From Nostoc sp. JL34 (lineage in GTDB: Bacteria > Cyanobacteriota > Cyanobacteriia > Cyanobacteriales > Nostocaceae): a DNA stretch of 64,000 bases. The stretch spans positions 49,028 through 113,027 of the forward strand of contig NZ_JABXKQ010000156.1 in NCBI RefSeq assembly GCF_017114945.1, written 5' to 3'. Positions 45,384 to 54,726 of the stretch are shown one piece after another. The position numbers and the translations under genes were made by a program. The notes under the pieces are model-generated. The model saw only the letters and a program-made list of their open reading frames with translations. It ran no database searches and was not told the DNA's origin. Every line of letters starts with the position of its first letter. Positions within the stretch are counted from its first letter, which is position 1.

Positions 45384-46352
45384 ATGACCTATCTAGAAAC
45401 AGCAGCGCAATTCTACCGCGAAGTTGCTCAAACCCCCCAAGTTGGACTTTGTTGTGTGCAAAGTACGCCCCTGCAACTACCAGGATTGAAAATTCCTTTG
45501 CCAATGCAGGAAATGAACTATGGTTGTGGCACTACTGTTCACCCCACGGAACTAGGAAACCAACCGACTGTGCTGTATGTCGGTGTTGGTGGCGGCTTAG
45601 AGGCGTTGCAATTCGCTTATTTTTCTCGCCATGCAAGTGCTGTCATTGCTGTTGAACCAGTTGAGGCAATGCGGGAAGCAGCCGCACGTAATCTGGCAAT
45701 TGCTGCTCAAGAAAACCCTTGGTTTGACACCAGCTTTGTAGAAATCCGCGAAGGTGATGCTTTTAATTTACCTGTTGCTGATGCTAGCGTTGATATCGTG
45801 GCACAGAATTGCCTTTTCAACATCTTTGAACCAGAAGATTTAACTCGTGCTTTAAAAGAAGCATATCGGGTATTAAAACCAGGTGGACGCTTGCAGATGA
45901 GCGATCCAATTGCTACTCGTCCAATTCCAGCACATCTTCAACAAGATGAGCGACTGAGAGCTATGTGTTTATCAGGTGCGCTCACATATCAAAAGTATAC
46001 TGAACGAATTATAAATGCTGGTTTTGGTCAAATTGAAATTCGTGCCCGTCGTCCTTATCGCTTACTAGATTCCCAGACTTATAATTTAGAAGAAAGTCTA
46101 CTTTTAGAAAGTTTAGATTCTGTCTCTTTTAAAGTTTTCATTCCAGAAGATGGTGCTTGCATTTTTACTGGTAAAACAGCAATTTATGCTGGTTCTGAAC
46201 CTTTCTTTGATGATTCAGCAGGTCATCTACTTCAGTTAGGTATTCCCGCTGCGGTATGTGATAAAACCGCTGCTAAACTTGCTGCTATCAACCCATTAGA
46301 AATAATCGTTACCAATTCAACCTGGCATTATGGCGGTGGTGGTTGCTGTTAA
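45384..46352 (+). CDS. arsM: Arsenosugar-pathway arsenite methyltransferase ArsM
   Basis: 322 residues. An N-terminal region with a Cys pair (VGLCCVQSTPLQLPGL), SAM motif I VLYVGVGGGLEALQFAYFSR (about 64-83), acidic loop AVEPVEAMREAAARN, then GDAFNLPVADASVDIVAQNC and RVLKPGGRLQMSDPI. A further Cys lies in RLRAMCLSGALTYQKY, and a terminal GGGGCC follows. Cyanobacterial ArsM methylates As(III). The direct neighbourhood of a phosphate-type transporter and ArsS supports the assignment. Confidence 0.88.
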   Translation: MTYLETAAQFYREVAQTPQVGLCCVQSTPLQLPGLKIPLPMQEMNYGCGTTVHPTELGNQPTVLYVGVGGGLEALQFAYFSRHASAVIAVEPVEAMREAAARNLAIAAQENPWFDTSFVEIREGDAFNLPVADASVDIVAQNCLFNIFEPEDLTRALKEAYRVLKPGGRLQMSDPIATRPIPAHLQQDERLRAMCLSGALTYQKYTERIINAGFGQIEIRARRPYRLLDSQTYNLEESLLLESLDSVSFKVFIPEDGACIFTGKTAIYAGSEPFFDDSAGHLLQLGIPAAVCDKTAAKLAAINPLEIIVTNSTWHYGGGGCC

Positions 46353-46367
46353 TTTATAAACCCCAAA

Positions 46368-47333
46368 ATGTTGTTACTTAGTCTATTTTTAGCTACGCTT
46401 TTTTTAGCCTATTCAAATGGTGCAAATGATAATTTTAAAGGTGTAGCAACGCTGTTTGGTAGCAGAACTTGCAGCTATCAAACAGCAATTTTGTGGGCAA
46501 CTTTTACAACTTTTGCTGGTGCAGTAGCTGCGACTTTTTTAGCAGGAGGATTAATAAAAAACTTCTCTGGAAAAGGATTATTGCCTGATGCGATCGCTAA
46601 TGCCCCAGAGTTTCATCTTGCAGTAGCGATCGCGACTGGTTTAACTGTACTCATTGCCACCCTCATGGGGTTTCCCATTTCCACAACTCACAGTTTGACA
46701 GGTGCGATAGTTGGTGCTGGATTAGTAGTGTTCGGACTACAAGTTAATTTTGCCGCTTTGGGGACTTCCTTTATTTTGCCTTTATTACTCAGTCCAATCA
46801 TTGCTATTCCCTTAGGAGCAGGAATTTACAGCTTATCTGGCTATATTAATTCCAAATGGTATCTACCAGTCAATCAGAAAATGATTGATACGTGCCATTT
46901 TCTCAGCGCTGGAATTGTCAGTTTTGCTAGAGGATTAAATGATACTCCTAAGATTGTTTCACTCCTTCTAATTATTGAGTATTTCTCGATTCAAGGAGGA
47001 ATGATCACAATAGCGATCGCAATGGCACTTGGTGGTTTACTCAACTCCCAAAAAGTTGCAGTAACCATGAGTGAAAAGATTACCTCAATAAATCATACTC
47101 AAGGCTTATCAGCAAACATAGTAACTGGAGTTCTAGTCATTGCAGCTACTCGGTTTGGTCTTCCAGTTTCCACCACTCAAGTTTCAGTCGGTTCTATTTT
47201 TGGTGTGGGATTAATTAGCAAAAAATCTAAATCTAATCCGCGTGTTTTTTATCAGATTCTACTATCGTGGATTTTAACTTTACCAACTGCTGCAATTATT
47301 AGTGCAATAACCTACAGATTATTGCAAGGTTAG
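46368..47333 (+). CDS. Pit-family inorganic phosphate transporter
   Basis: 321 residues and about ten membrane helices with the two PiT signature repeats, AYSNGANDNFKGVATLFGSR (about 16-35) and SFARGLNDTPKIVSLLLII (about 183-201), plus GFPISTTHSLTGAIVGAG and GLPVSTTQVSVGSIFGVG. It starts 16 bases after arsM. Pit carriers move phosphate with H+ and also arsenate; inside an arsenosugar locus it may handle arsenical or phosphate flux. Confidence 0.92.
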   Translation: MLLLSLFLATLFLAYSNGANDNFKGVATLFGSRTCSYQTAILWATFTTFAGAVAATFLAGGLIKNFSGKGLLPDAIANAPEFHLAVAIATGLTVLIATLMGFPISTTHSLTGAIVGAGLVVFGLQVNFAALGTSFILPLLLSPIIAIPLGAGIYSLSGYINSKWYLPVNQKMIDTCHFLSAGIVSFARGLNDTPKIVSLLLIIEYFSIQGGMITIAIAMALGGLLNSQKVAVTMSEKITSINHTQGLSANIVTGVLVIAATRFGLPVSTTQVSVGSIFGVGLISKKSKSNPRVFYQILLSWILTLPTAAIISAITYRLLQG

Positions 47334-47375
47334 AAAAAATAAAATATTTGTGTAATTTTTTAGGAGTAGTAACTA

Positions 47376-48383
47376 ATGCAAACTCAAACAAAAATTCTAC
47401 TAGATACAGCAGTTACAGCTTTTAAGGACAAACTCAATTCACCTTTGACAAAAAAAGGTATCACAGTTTTACAAATTAATCTAGGTAGGCGTTGTAATCT
47501 TGCCTGTACACACTGTCATGTCGAAGCTGGGCCAAAACGTACAGAAGAACTTTCTCCTGAAATTTGTGAACAATTGATTTCACTAATCCATAAATTTCCC
47601 GAAATTAAAATTGTGGATTTGACTGGTGGCGCACCAGAAATGAATTATGGATTTAAGCCATTAGTAGAAGCAGCAAGAACAACTGGCAAACAAGTGATTG
47701 TCCGGTCTAATTTGACAATTTATTTTGAAGATGGATTTGGTGATTTACCAGAATACTTTGCTAAACACCAAGTGAGAATTGTGGCTTCCCTACCCTGTTA
47801 CCTAGCAGATAATGTTGATAGAATGCGTGGTACTGGCGTTTTTGATAGTTCAATCAAAGCTTTGCAGTGGCTTAACCAACTCGGTTATGGTAAAGACGAA
47901 AATCTAATTTTGGACTTGGTATTTAATCCCCAGTTACCCAACGGGGAAAATTTTTCCTTAGCTCCTGAACAGAGCAATCTAGAAAAAGATTACAAAATGT
48001 TCTTACAAGAACATTTTAATATTGGGTTTAACAACCTCTTCACCATTACCAATCTACCAGTTGGTAGAACTAAAATGCATTTAGAACGGAGAAAACTATA
48101 TACCAATTATTTGCAGTTTTTAGAGTTGCATTTTAATCCCAGCACAGTTGAACATTTAATGTGTCGGGATGAACTTTCAATTGACTATCTGGGCAATGTA
48201 TATGATTGTGACTTTAACCAAATGATGAATTTGCCTGCAAAAACTCGCAATGGTAAAACTTTGACAGTTGGTAAATTGTTAGAAGCTGGCAATTTAGACC
48301 TGATTAGTGAGGTACAAACTGCTGCTTATTGCTATGGTTGTACCGCTGGGTGTGGTTCTAGTTGTGGTGGCGCTTTGCTCTAA
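47376..48383 (+). CDS. arsS: Arsenosugar biosynthesis radical SAM protein ArsS
   Basis: 335 residues. The radical SAM cluster motif is CNLACTHC (CX3CX2C, about 37-44) in INLGRRCNLACTHCHVEAG; IVDLTGGAPEMNYGF is the GGE-like region. The C-terminal part has Cys for auxiliary FeS binding: CRDELSIDYLGNVYDCDF and CYGCTAGCGSSCGGA. ArsS forms the 5'-deoxyadenosyl-arsenical precursor of arsenosugars from dimethylarsenite. Adjacent to arsM and the Pit gene in one orientation. Confidence 0.92.
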   Translation: MQTQTKILLDTAVTAFKDKLNSPLTKKGITVLQINLGRRCNLACTHCHVEAGPKRTEELSPEICEQLISLIHKFPEIKIVDLTGGAPEMNYGFKPLVEAARTTGKQVIVRSNLTIYFEDGFGDLPEYFAKHQVRIVASLPCYLADNVDRMRGTGVFDSSIKALQWLNQLGYGKDENLILDLVFNPQLPNGENFSLAPEQSNLEKDYKMFLQEHFNIGFNNLFTITNLPVGRTKMHLERRKLYTNYLQFLELHFNPSTVEHLMCRDELSIDYLGNVYDCDFNQMMNLPAKTRNGKTLTVGKLLEAGNLDLISEVQTAAYCYGCTAGCGSSCGGALL

Positions 48384-48404
48384 GAACTAAAGCATTTACT
48401 TTTC

Positions 48405-48649
48405 TGGCCCGACATCTCTCAGAAAGAGTCAGCATTTGTACATCGCTTTGCAGTTTGACACTGCTGGCTTGGGCTGTTGAACATGCACAAACACTTAGTA
48501 AACGTTATTTACGTCTAGATTGCGATGATTCGTGTCCGCGCCTGAGAGCAGTATATAAAGGCTTTGGTTTCTGTTATCACAGCTAGAGACAAGTTGGTGC
48601 TTATTTTGTCTCTCGCTATGAATATCAAATATCTCCACAAGTTATCTAA
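48405..48649 (+). pseudogene. 3' remnant of a GNAT acetyltransferase with an in-frame amber codon
   Basis: The frame reads LTLLAWAVEHAQTLSKRYLR, LDCDDSCPRLRAVYKGFGFC, YHS, then TAG 48584-48586, then RQVGAYFVSRYEYQISPQVI and TAA 48647-48649. 'WA...A...g...LRLDC.......LR..Y...GF' followed by a basic RYEYQ end is the second half of a GNAT domain; the acetyl-CoA loop and N-terminal half are missing or unrecognisable. It fills the gap between arsS and the SDR gene, so a complete GNAT gene may have been part of this locus. Confidence 0.65.
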
Positions 48650-48655
48650 ATTGAT

Positions 48656-49426
48656 ATGTCTTTTATCGATGAAATTAATCCTGTCAATGCTTTGATTGTG
48701 GGAGCCAGCCAAGGTATTGGTTTGGGTTTTGTGAAAAAATTGCTACAAGATCACAGAATAGCTAAAATTTATGCAACTTCTCGTCAACCGGAATCGGCCT
48801 CAGAATTAATAGCTCTTGTAGACAAATATCCTGAGCGATTAATTTATTTAGAGATGGATATTACTGACGAGTTACAGATTATTGAAGCTGTTCAAAAAAT
48901 ACATACTCAAGTTGATAAACTGCATTTGGTAGTCAACTGTGTAGGACTGTTACATGAAGATACTTTACAACCTGAAAAAAGCTTAAGACAGATCAATTCA
49001 GAAAATTTGCTGCGCTACTTTCAGATAAATAGTATTGGTGCTGTCTTACTGGCTAAACATTTATTGCCTCTATTTCGTCATGGAGAACGCAGCGTGTTCG
49101 CCACTATTTCTGCTAAATTGGGCAGTATTGGCGATAACCAACTTGGTGGATGGTATGGCTATCGCGCTTCTAAAGCAGCACTCAATATGTTGATGCGAAC
49201 TGCGGCAATTGAGTATAAAAGAAGTTGTCCGAAAGCATTAATAGTAACATTGCATCCTGGTACAACTGATACCCGCCTTTCTCGTCCTTTCCAGGGAAAT
49301 GTACCTGCGGAAAAATTATTTTCAGTGGAACGCACTGTTACCCAATTATTGGCTGTCATCGAACAGCTTCAAGAAGGCGATAGTGGACACTTTTTCTCGT
49401 GGGATGGGAGCAGATTGCCTTGGTAA
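48656..49426 (+). CDS. Short-chain dehydrogenase/reductase (C-factor-like SDR)
   Basis: 256 residues. NAD(P)-binding LIVGASQGIGLGFVKKLL (about 13-30), LVVNCVGLLHEDTLQPE, catalytic Ser in FATISAKLGSIGDN, YxxxK in WYGYRASKAALNMLMRTAAI and the following LHPGTTDTRLSRPFQGN. Several conserved neighbours suggest it belongs to the arsenosugar locus, where an SDR could act on the sugar part; that is inference. It starts 6 bases after the GNAT remnant. Confidence 0.88.
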   Translation: MSFIDEINPVNALIVGASQGIGLGFVKKLLQDHRIAKIYATSRQPESASELIALVDKYPERLIYLEMDITDELQIIEAVQKIHTQVDKLHLVVNCVGLLHEDTLQPEKSLRQINSENLLRYFQINSIGAVLLAKHLLPLFRHGERSVFATISAKLGSIGDNQLGGWYGYRASKAALNMLMRTAAIEYKRSCPKALIVTLHPGTTDTRLSRPFQGNVPAEKLFSVERTVTQLLAVIEQLQEGDSGHFFSWDGSRLPW

Positions 49427-49476
49427 CTGCGTTACGCTGATGCTAATGAAACCTACGTTATTTGTAACCTCAGCCT

Positions 49477-49806
49477 ATGAAGTTTTTTGTCCCAGTAGCC
49501 AAGGATGATATCAAAGCAGAGCAAGTGTATAGTGCTCTTGCTCAGTCTCTTCAAGCACCAATAACCGAAAAGCGTATTTGGAAGTTACAGTGGCGCGATC
49601 GCAAAATTGATATGGAATGCGAGGTAGGTAAACCTTTATCATCCTCTTACCAAACAGGGAAAGAGCTAGTTCTGGCAATCTTTGAGTGTGAAAACCTTTA
49701 TAAGATTTGTACTCTTACCCGTGGGGGAGTAAAGGGAGAACCTATTTTGGTTGGAAAAAACTCTCAATCCTCAGCAATATATTTTTCGGATAATACAAAC
49801 AATTGA
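49477..49806 (+). CDS. Hypothetical protein
   Basis: 109 residues, MKFFVPVAKDDIKAEQVYSA and onward: an alternating alpha/beta soluble protein with WKLQWRDRKIDMECEVGKPL and ELVLAIFECENLYKICTLTR. No family recognised. Coding bias looks normal and the frame is complete, 50 bp after the SDR. It precedes a toxin-antitoxin pair in the same direction. Confidence 0.55.
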   Translation: MKFFVPVAKDDIKAEQVYSALAQSLQAPITEKRIWKLQWRDRKIDMECEVGKPLSSSYQTGKELVLAIFECENLYKICTLTRGGVKGEPILVGKNSQSSAIYFSDNTNN

Positions 49807-49875
49807 CTATACATTTGAAGGTGCGATCGCAATGCTAACGTAGTAGATAAAATCGCCCACCAGATATCTCAAGCT

Positions 49876-50190
49876 ATGACTAACATTCAGATTTTCTTAC
49901 CTGAGTCAATGAAAGTCTTTGTCGAGGAACAAGCAGCTAAGGGCGGTTATAGTTCAGCCAGTGAATATCTTCAAGAGCTAATCTTTCAAGATCAACAGCG
50001 CAAAGGTCAAGAACGAAAACACGCTCAGTTGATGGCAAAGCTTCAGACACAGGATCAACTGAACAATGAGGAGTTTGAAGTCGTTGCAGATAAGTTAGCT
50101 GACGAATTTGCGCTATGTGTTGGGTCAAATTTACCAGTGCTGTCAGATTATGCTGTAACTCGTGAGAGTATTTATGAGGATCATCCTTAG
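49876..50190 (+). CDS. ParD-like ribbon-helix-helix antitoxin
   Basis: 104 residues. N-terminal RHH: IQIFLPESMKVFVEEQAAKG, GYSSASEYLQELI (about 24-36), then a charged helix. The C-terminal part, VADKLADEFALCVGSNLPVL and SDYAVTRESIYEDHP, is an extra module common on antitoxins of PIN toxins. The toxin gene starts 3 bases later, so the pair is translationally coupled. It should bind and repress its own promoter (49807-49875, containing a HIP1 site). Confidence 0.85.
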   Translation: MTNIQIFLPESMKVFVEEQAAKGGYSSASEYLQELIFQDQQRKGQERKHAQLMAKLQTQDQLNNEEFEVVADKLADEFALCVGSNLPVLSDYAVTRESIYEDHP

Positions 50191-50192
50191 CA

Positions 50193-50636
50193 GTGGTATA
50201 CCTCATAGACACTAACATCCTACTGCGTTTTGTAGATCGCACTCACCCACAACATCCAATGATACGAACTGCGATCCGAAAACTGCGACGCGATGGACAT
50301 ACACTGCAAATCACCGTGCAAAACTGCGTTGAGTTTTGGAATGTTGCTACAAGACCAGCCACAAAAAACGGATTTGGCTTAACACCAACAGATGCAGATC
50401 GCCTGCTGCGGCTGATTGAACGCCTTTTTCCATTGTTGCCTGATATGCCTGCTATTTACCCTGAGTGGCGTAAGCTTGTTGTTGCATTCAGTGTGTCAGG
50501 TGTCCAAGTGCATGATGCTCGTCTCGTTGCTAATATGAAGGCAAATAGTGTGACGCATATTTTGACATTCAATACTAAAGATTTCGTTCGTTATGCGTCT
50601 GAAGGAATTGTAGCGGTTGATCCAACAACACTGTAG
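50193..50636 (+). CDS. PIN-domain toxin (VapC-like RNase)
   Basis: 147 residues from GTG 50193: MVYLIDTNILLRFVDRTHPQ. Acidic residues D6, E47 (NCVEFWN), D108 (VQVHDAR) and D130 (FNTKDF) fit a complete PIN active site. Second toxin-antitoxin pair of the window, not closely related to the pair at 5.4-6.1 kb; both appear intact. Confidence 0.9.
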   Translation: MVYLIDTNILLRFVDRTHPQHPMIRTAIRKLRRDGHTLQITVQNCVEFWNVATRPATKNGFGLTPTDADRLLRLIERLFPLLPDMPAIYPEWRKLVVAFSVSGVQVHDARLVANMKANSVTHILTFNTKDFVRYASEGIVAVDPTTL

Positions 50637-50676
50637 TTGTTATTTTTCAATATGCGATCGCTAGGATACTATAGCC

Positions 50677-52518
50677 ATGATAACTCCAGAAATACTCATA
50701 AAACTCATAGGTGATGGCGAAACTCTGACTGTAGAGTTTAAGAGCGATCGCAAACCACTACCTGAGAACGAATTGGTAGATGCTGTAGTATGCCTTGCTA
50801 ACAAGCATGGTGGCAAACTAGTTATTGGTGTGGAGGATGATGGCTGTATAACAGGCTTAAATCAAAAGCTTGCAGAATCTTCTCCAGGTTTGTTGTCTGC
50901 TTTGATAGCAAGTAAAACAACACCATCGGTGTCGGTAGAAACGGCAATGATTGATTTGCCTGAAGGACGCGTGGCTGTAATAAACGTACCCACTGCACCG
51001 CAATTGGTATCAACAAGCAATGGTCGAACGTTGATACGTCGATTAGATACGCGTGGAAAACCTCAATGCCAACCACTTTATGCGAGTGAAATAGATACTT
51101 GGTATGCTGACCGAGGTCAGCGTGATGTGACAGCACGGCTGATAACTGGAACTACCTGGAATGACCTCGATCCACTTGAGTTTGTTCGTCTCCGGCGATT
51201 GCTAACTGAATATCGTGGCGATATATCGCTTCAAGATTTATCTGACCGGGAATTAGCACAAGCTTTGGGTTTTGTACGGGGAGATGATTTAGTACCAACA
51301 CTTGCGGGTTTACTTGTTATTGGACGAGAAAGTGTCTTGAGTGAGCAGGTTCCGACCCACGAAGTAGCTTTTCAAGTGTTAAGGGGTCAAGATGTTGCAA
51401 TCAATGAATTTTATCGCTGGCCCTTATTGCGCGTTTTTGAGCGCATTATGGAAGCATTTAGCTTGCGAAATGAAGAAAATGAATTAACAGTTGACCTCTT
51501 TCGTGTAGGTGTTCCAGCTTATGATCCACGTGCATTTCGAGAAGCTGTTAATAATGCACTTACCCACCGCGATTACAATCGTATAGGAGCAGTTCATATT
51601 CAGACACACGATGATGCATTAGTTATTAGAAATCCAGGAGGTTTTGTTGAAGGCATTCAATTGGATTCTTTATTAGTTAGCGGCCCTTTACCAAGAAATC
51701 CATTACTCGCTGATATCTTCAAGCGAATAGGTTTGGTAGAACGTACTGGTCGTGGTATTGGACTTATATATTCTGGTCAATTACGCACTGGACATCCACT
51801 GCCAGATTATTCCGCTACTACCAATTCAAATGTCATCGTTCGGCTACCTGGTGGAAAAGCTGATTTAGATTTTGTAAAAATTATTTTAGCTGAGGAGAGG
51901 CGACTAAAACGGCTGCTTATCTTGGATGAACTAATACTCCTCAATTATCTTAGGCAAGAAGGAGAAATAAATATCGTTGAAGCAGGGCGTCTGACTCAAA
52001 AAGGAGAGTCCAATGCTCGCCGCGTCCTTGAAGAATTGATGGAGAATGGTTTGGTAGAGCGAATCAAGACTGCACGGCAGCGAGAGTACCATCTTAGTGC
52101 CTCAGTTTATCGCCAAATGGGTCGTCCAGCAGCATACGTTCGCCGTCGTGGTTTTGAAGAACTACAGATGGAACAGATGATTGTGCAATACATAAGTAAG
52201 CATGAACGTATTACACGAACACAAATAGCTGATTTATGCCGCATCAATGGTAGTCAAGCGAGTTACTTACTGAGTAAACTTGTCCGTCGAGGACTGCTAC
52301 ACCAAATGGGGATTGGAGGACGTAGTGCTTACTATATCTTGAACAAAGATGCCAACGTAACTCTAGACTCAATTGAAGATGCTAAACCACATACAACCTT
52401 GACCCAAAATATAGATATACCTACAAGTGATGACTCAAAAGTAACTTCTTTAAAACCCTCTGATGCAAAACCGCAGCCTGAGCAGAAAGAGCCAATACAG
52501 CTTAAGCTTGATTTGTAA
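50677..52518 (+). CDS. AlbA_2/RecG-like ATP-binding transcriptional regulator
   Basis: 613 residues: an N-terminal AlbA_2 (Schlafen-type) domain (about 10-125; LTVEFKSDRKPLPENELVDA, ANKHGGKLVIGVEDDG), an HATPase_c_4-like region (about 285-395; FREAVNNALTHRDYNR, LVIRNPGGF, VERTGRGIGLIY) and C-terminal winged-helix units (about 415-560). It ends in a disordered Lys/Pro/Gln tail. Such proteins are DNA-binding regulators found near toxin-antitoxin and defence genes; a target is not evident. It follows VapC by 40 bp in the same orientation. Confidence 0.82.
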   Translation: MITPEILIKLIGDGETLTVEFKSDRKPLPENELVDAVVCLANKHGGKLVIGVEDDGCITGLNQKLAESSPGLLSALIASKTTPSVSVETAMIDLPEGRVAVINVPTAPQLVSTSNGRTLIRRLDTRGKPQCQPLYASEIDTWYADRGQRDVTARLITGTTWNDLDPLEFVRLRRLLTEYRGDISLQDLSDRELAQALGFVRGDDLVPTLAGLLVIGRESVLSEQVPTHEVAFQVLRGQDVAINEFYRWPLLRVFERIMEAFSLRNEENELTVDLFRVGVPAYDPRAFREAVNNALTHRDYNRIGAVHIQTHDDALVIRNPGGFVEGIQLDSLLVSGPLPRNPLLADIFKRIGLVERTGRGIGLIYSGQLRTGHPLPDYSATTNSNVIVRLPGGKADLDFVKIILAEERRLKRLLILDELILLNYLRQEGEINIVEAGRLTQKGESNARRVLEELMENGLVERIKTARQREYHLSASVYRQMGRPAAYVRRRGFEELQMEQMIVQYISKHERITRTQIADLCRINGSQASYLLSKLVRRGLLHQMGIGGRSAYYILNKDANVTLDSIEDAKPHTTLTQNIDIPTSDDSKVTSLKPSDAKPQPEQKEPIQLKLDL

Positions 52519-52654
52519 ATAATACCAACTCCAACTTCACCGTATTTGCGATAAAAATATCTTGAACCTTGAAAATTTTTAGACTTTTGTTGAATTCTAA
52601 TTCATCATCTTGGGTCAACAATCTTACAACAATATTCGTATCAACTGCGACTAT
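52502..52654 (-). pseudogene. N-terminal remnant of a VapC (PIN) toxin gene
   Basis: Minus strand reads IVAVDTNIVVRLLTQDDELE, FNKSLKIFKVQDIFIANTV and KLELVL before running into the neighbouring gene. VDTNIVVRLLTQDD is the typical VapC N-terminus with the first catalytic Asp, and ANTVKLELVL leads to the Glu region. The remaining two thirds and the start codon are absent. The AlbA_2 gene's 3' end overlaps the break, which suggests truncation by rearrangement there. Confidence 0.6.
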
Positions 52655-52777
52655 GCAATAAATTCTCTACACCTTGGCATACATATTGCATTATTCATAT
52701 CCTTAAGCTTTGGGGCTACGACGCGCTACGCCTATGCATTGCTTAACGATAGAGTAATCAAGCCTCTGTACTGAAAG

Positions 52778-53698
52778 CTAAAAACTGGGAAACTCTAACT
52801 CACCACTTCCCCTTCCTAACTGTGCTGTTTCAGGTGCTAGATGTCGCTCTAACCAATCTTCCAAATCAGCCATTACCTCGCGGTAATTTATGTCACTCTG
52901 AATCTCGTGATAGGCTTCTGGATACTCAATTCTCAGCTTATCTGTGCAATTTACCCGTTGGTAAAAAATGTCGCTTCCTGCTGGCAAAGCCACTCGGTCT
53001 GCGCCACCGTGGAGAATCAATAATGGTAATTGCCAATCACCTGCATGAGCATTAATCCAATCAACTGTTGCAAAGAATTCTGTGGCTAGACGGGCAGTAG
53101 CACGAGTATGTCGCAGTGTGTCTTGGGCAAATGCGGCTAAAACCTGCTGATCTCGTGAACCAGCGCTGATGTCAATACCTGTATTTAAGGTGAAACGGGG
53201 CCAAATTCGTGAGAGCATTTTTCCTAAAAGTACCCGAATCGGTGAAACCCCAACTTTCCCCAAAGTTGGCGCGAGAGCGATCGCACCCTGCAATACTGAT
53301 GCTTGTTGGGCATAGCGCAGAATGTAATCTAAGACAATCACCGCACCTAAACTGTGACCCAAGATAAAAACTGGACATCCAGGATTCTGAGTCTGAATTA
53401 ACTGTAAAAAGGCTCCCAAGTCTTCGCGAAATTCACTCCAAGTGTTGATATAGCCTCGTTGACCCGGTGAGCGTCCATGACCACGCAAGTCTAAGGTGTA
53501 GACAGCATATTGCTTGGGTATCAACTGCTCAATTACATTACCATAGCGATCGCTGTGCGCTCCGAGTCCATGCGAAATTGCTAAGATTGCCCGCACTTTC
53601 CCCTCTGGATGCCAGCTTTGGTAATACAGATTAATTCCTCCAACACCTTGGAATGTGCCTTCTTGATGAGAAAGTATGCGATCGCTACGGTCAATCAT
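52778..53698 (-). CDS. Alpha/beta hydrolase (monoacylglycerol lipase/lysophospholipase-like)
   Basis: 306 residues. ISHGLGAHSDRYGNVIEQLI (about 41-60) forms the oxyanion region, YTLDLRGHGRSPGQRGYI (about 67-84), nucleophile Ser in VFILGHSLGAVIVLDYIL (about 109-126), acid Asp in LILHGGADRVALP, and His in EAYHEIQSD. All catalytic residues are present. It probably cleaves acyl-glycerols or lysophospholipids. No signal peptide. Convergent with the AlbA_2 gene. Confidence 0.9.
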   Translation of the reverse strand: MIDRSDRILSHQEGTFQGVGGINLYYQSWHPEGKVRAILAISHGLGAHSDRYGNVIEQLIPKQYAVYTLDLRGHGRSPGQRGYINTWSEFREDLGAFLQLIQTQNPGCPVFILGHSLGAVIVLDYILRYAQQASVLQGAIALAPTLGKVGVSPIRVLLGKMLSRIWPRFTLNTGIDISAGSRDQQVLAAFAQDTLRHTRATARLATEFFATVDWINAHAGDWQLPLLILHGGADRVALPAGSDIFYQRVNCTDKLRIEYPEAYHEIQSDINYREVMADLEDWLERHLAPETAQLGRGSGELEFPSF

Positions 53699-53757
53699 AG
53701 GGTTAATTTTTTACGTATTTTCACAACAAGCTGTAGGAATCCTATATATTAAATAAT

Positions 53758-54726
53758 TTATATACTAATTTTTGAAGATAGCTGGAATTCTACTAATACA
53801 ATATCTGCTGCGATATTTCCATTAACTCGATAACGCATTAATTGCTCAAAGAATATTTTCAAAAATACAGTAGGGTTTTTTATTATTTCTTGGAATAATC
53901 TCAACTTAGATACTGTTTGATTTTTTCCAAATTTAGATAAACTAAAATTATTTGTTGTTCTTGCCATAACAGAATTTGCAGATGGCATATAAAATTTTAT
54001 CTCACAGCCTAGTTGATGTGCTAGTTCTTCGTAAGATTTTTTACTCCAACGTAGCAGATGATGTGGTGGGTGATTTAATATATCAAACCAATCTGATTCA
54101 ACCGACATAGGTGAATAAGGAGTACTGATAAATATACTACCCATCGGTTTAAGAACAGAAAGCATTGATGCAATAAATTGCTTTGGTTGACTAATATGTT
54201 CTAAGCAATGAAAAGACAATACATAGTTAAACGTTTCACTAGAAAATTTATTATAAAAACTCTCAATTGTTTCACAGTAAACTTCAAATCCTCTTGCCTG
54301 ACATTGCTCAACAGATTCTGGAGTTGTATCCAAGCCAACTACACGAGTATTTGAAAGTTTTTTGGCAATTTCAATAAAATTTCCTCCTCCACAGCCCACA
54401 TCTAAGATAGAAATCGAATTTTGTCTTTCTTGCTTATTTATTTGCTCTATTACCGCAAACCATTCCCATCTAGATTTTGTATAATAACCTGTTCTAGTAG
54501 TAACCCATTGGTAAAATGACTGACTACCTGCTTCTAGAGGTAAAGCATATTCCAGTGAGCAATTTTTACATTGCTGGATCTCATAGTCTATTATTTCAAT
54601 TTTTTCTGGAGGTTTTTCAGCAAAATAATCTTCTAATTCGCTCATAATATTATTTTTAGATAATGAACGAATATGGATGCCTTCATGACTACAAATAGGA
54701 CATTTGTTTGAGAGATTTTCAGTCAT
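53758..54726 (-). CDS. SAM-dependent methyltransferase with N-terminal zinc ribbon
   Basis: 322 residues. CPICSHEG (about 9-16) and CKNCSLEY (about 53-60) form a zinc ribbon. The methyltransferase core has ISILDVGCGGGNFIEIAKKL (about 104-123), VVGLDTTPESVEQCQARGFE, VLSFHCLEHISQPKQFIASM and LKPMGSIFISTPYSP. This arrangement is common in O-antigen/polysaccharide and sugar-modifying clusters. No such cluster is adjacent. Confidence 0.88.
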   Translation of the reverse strand: MTENLSNKCPICSHEGIHIRSLSKNNIMSELEDYFAEKPPEKIEIIDYEIQQCKNCSLEYALPLEAGSQSFYQWVTTRTGYYTKSRWEWFAVIEQINKQERQNSISILDVGCGGGNFIEIAKKLSNTRVVGLDTTPESVEQCQARGFEVYCETIESFYNKFSSETFNYVLSFHCLEHISQPKQFIASMLSVLKPMGSIFISTPYSPMSVESDWFDILNHPPHHLLRWSKKSYEELAHQLGCEIKFYMPSANSVMARTTNNFSLSKFGKNQTVSKLRLFQEIIKNPTVFLKIFFEQLMRYRVNGNIAADIVLVEFQLSSKISI

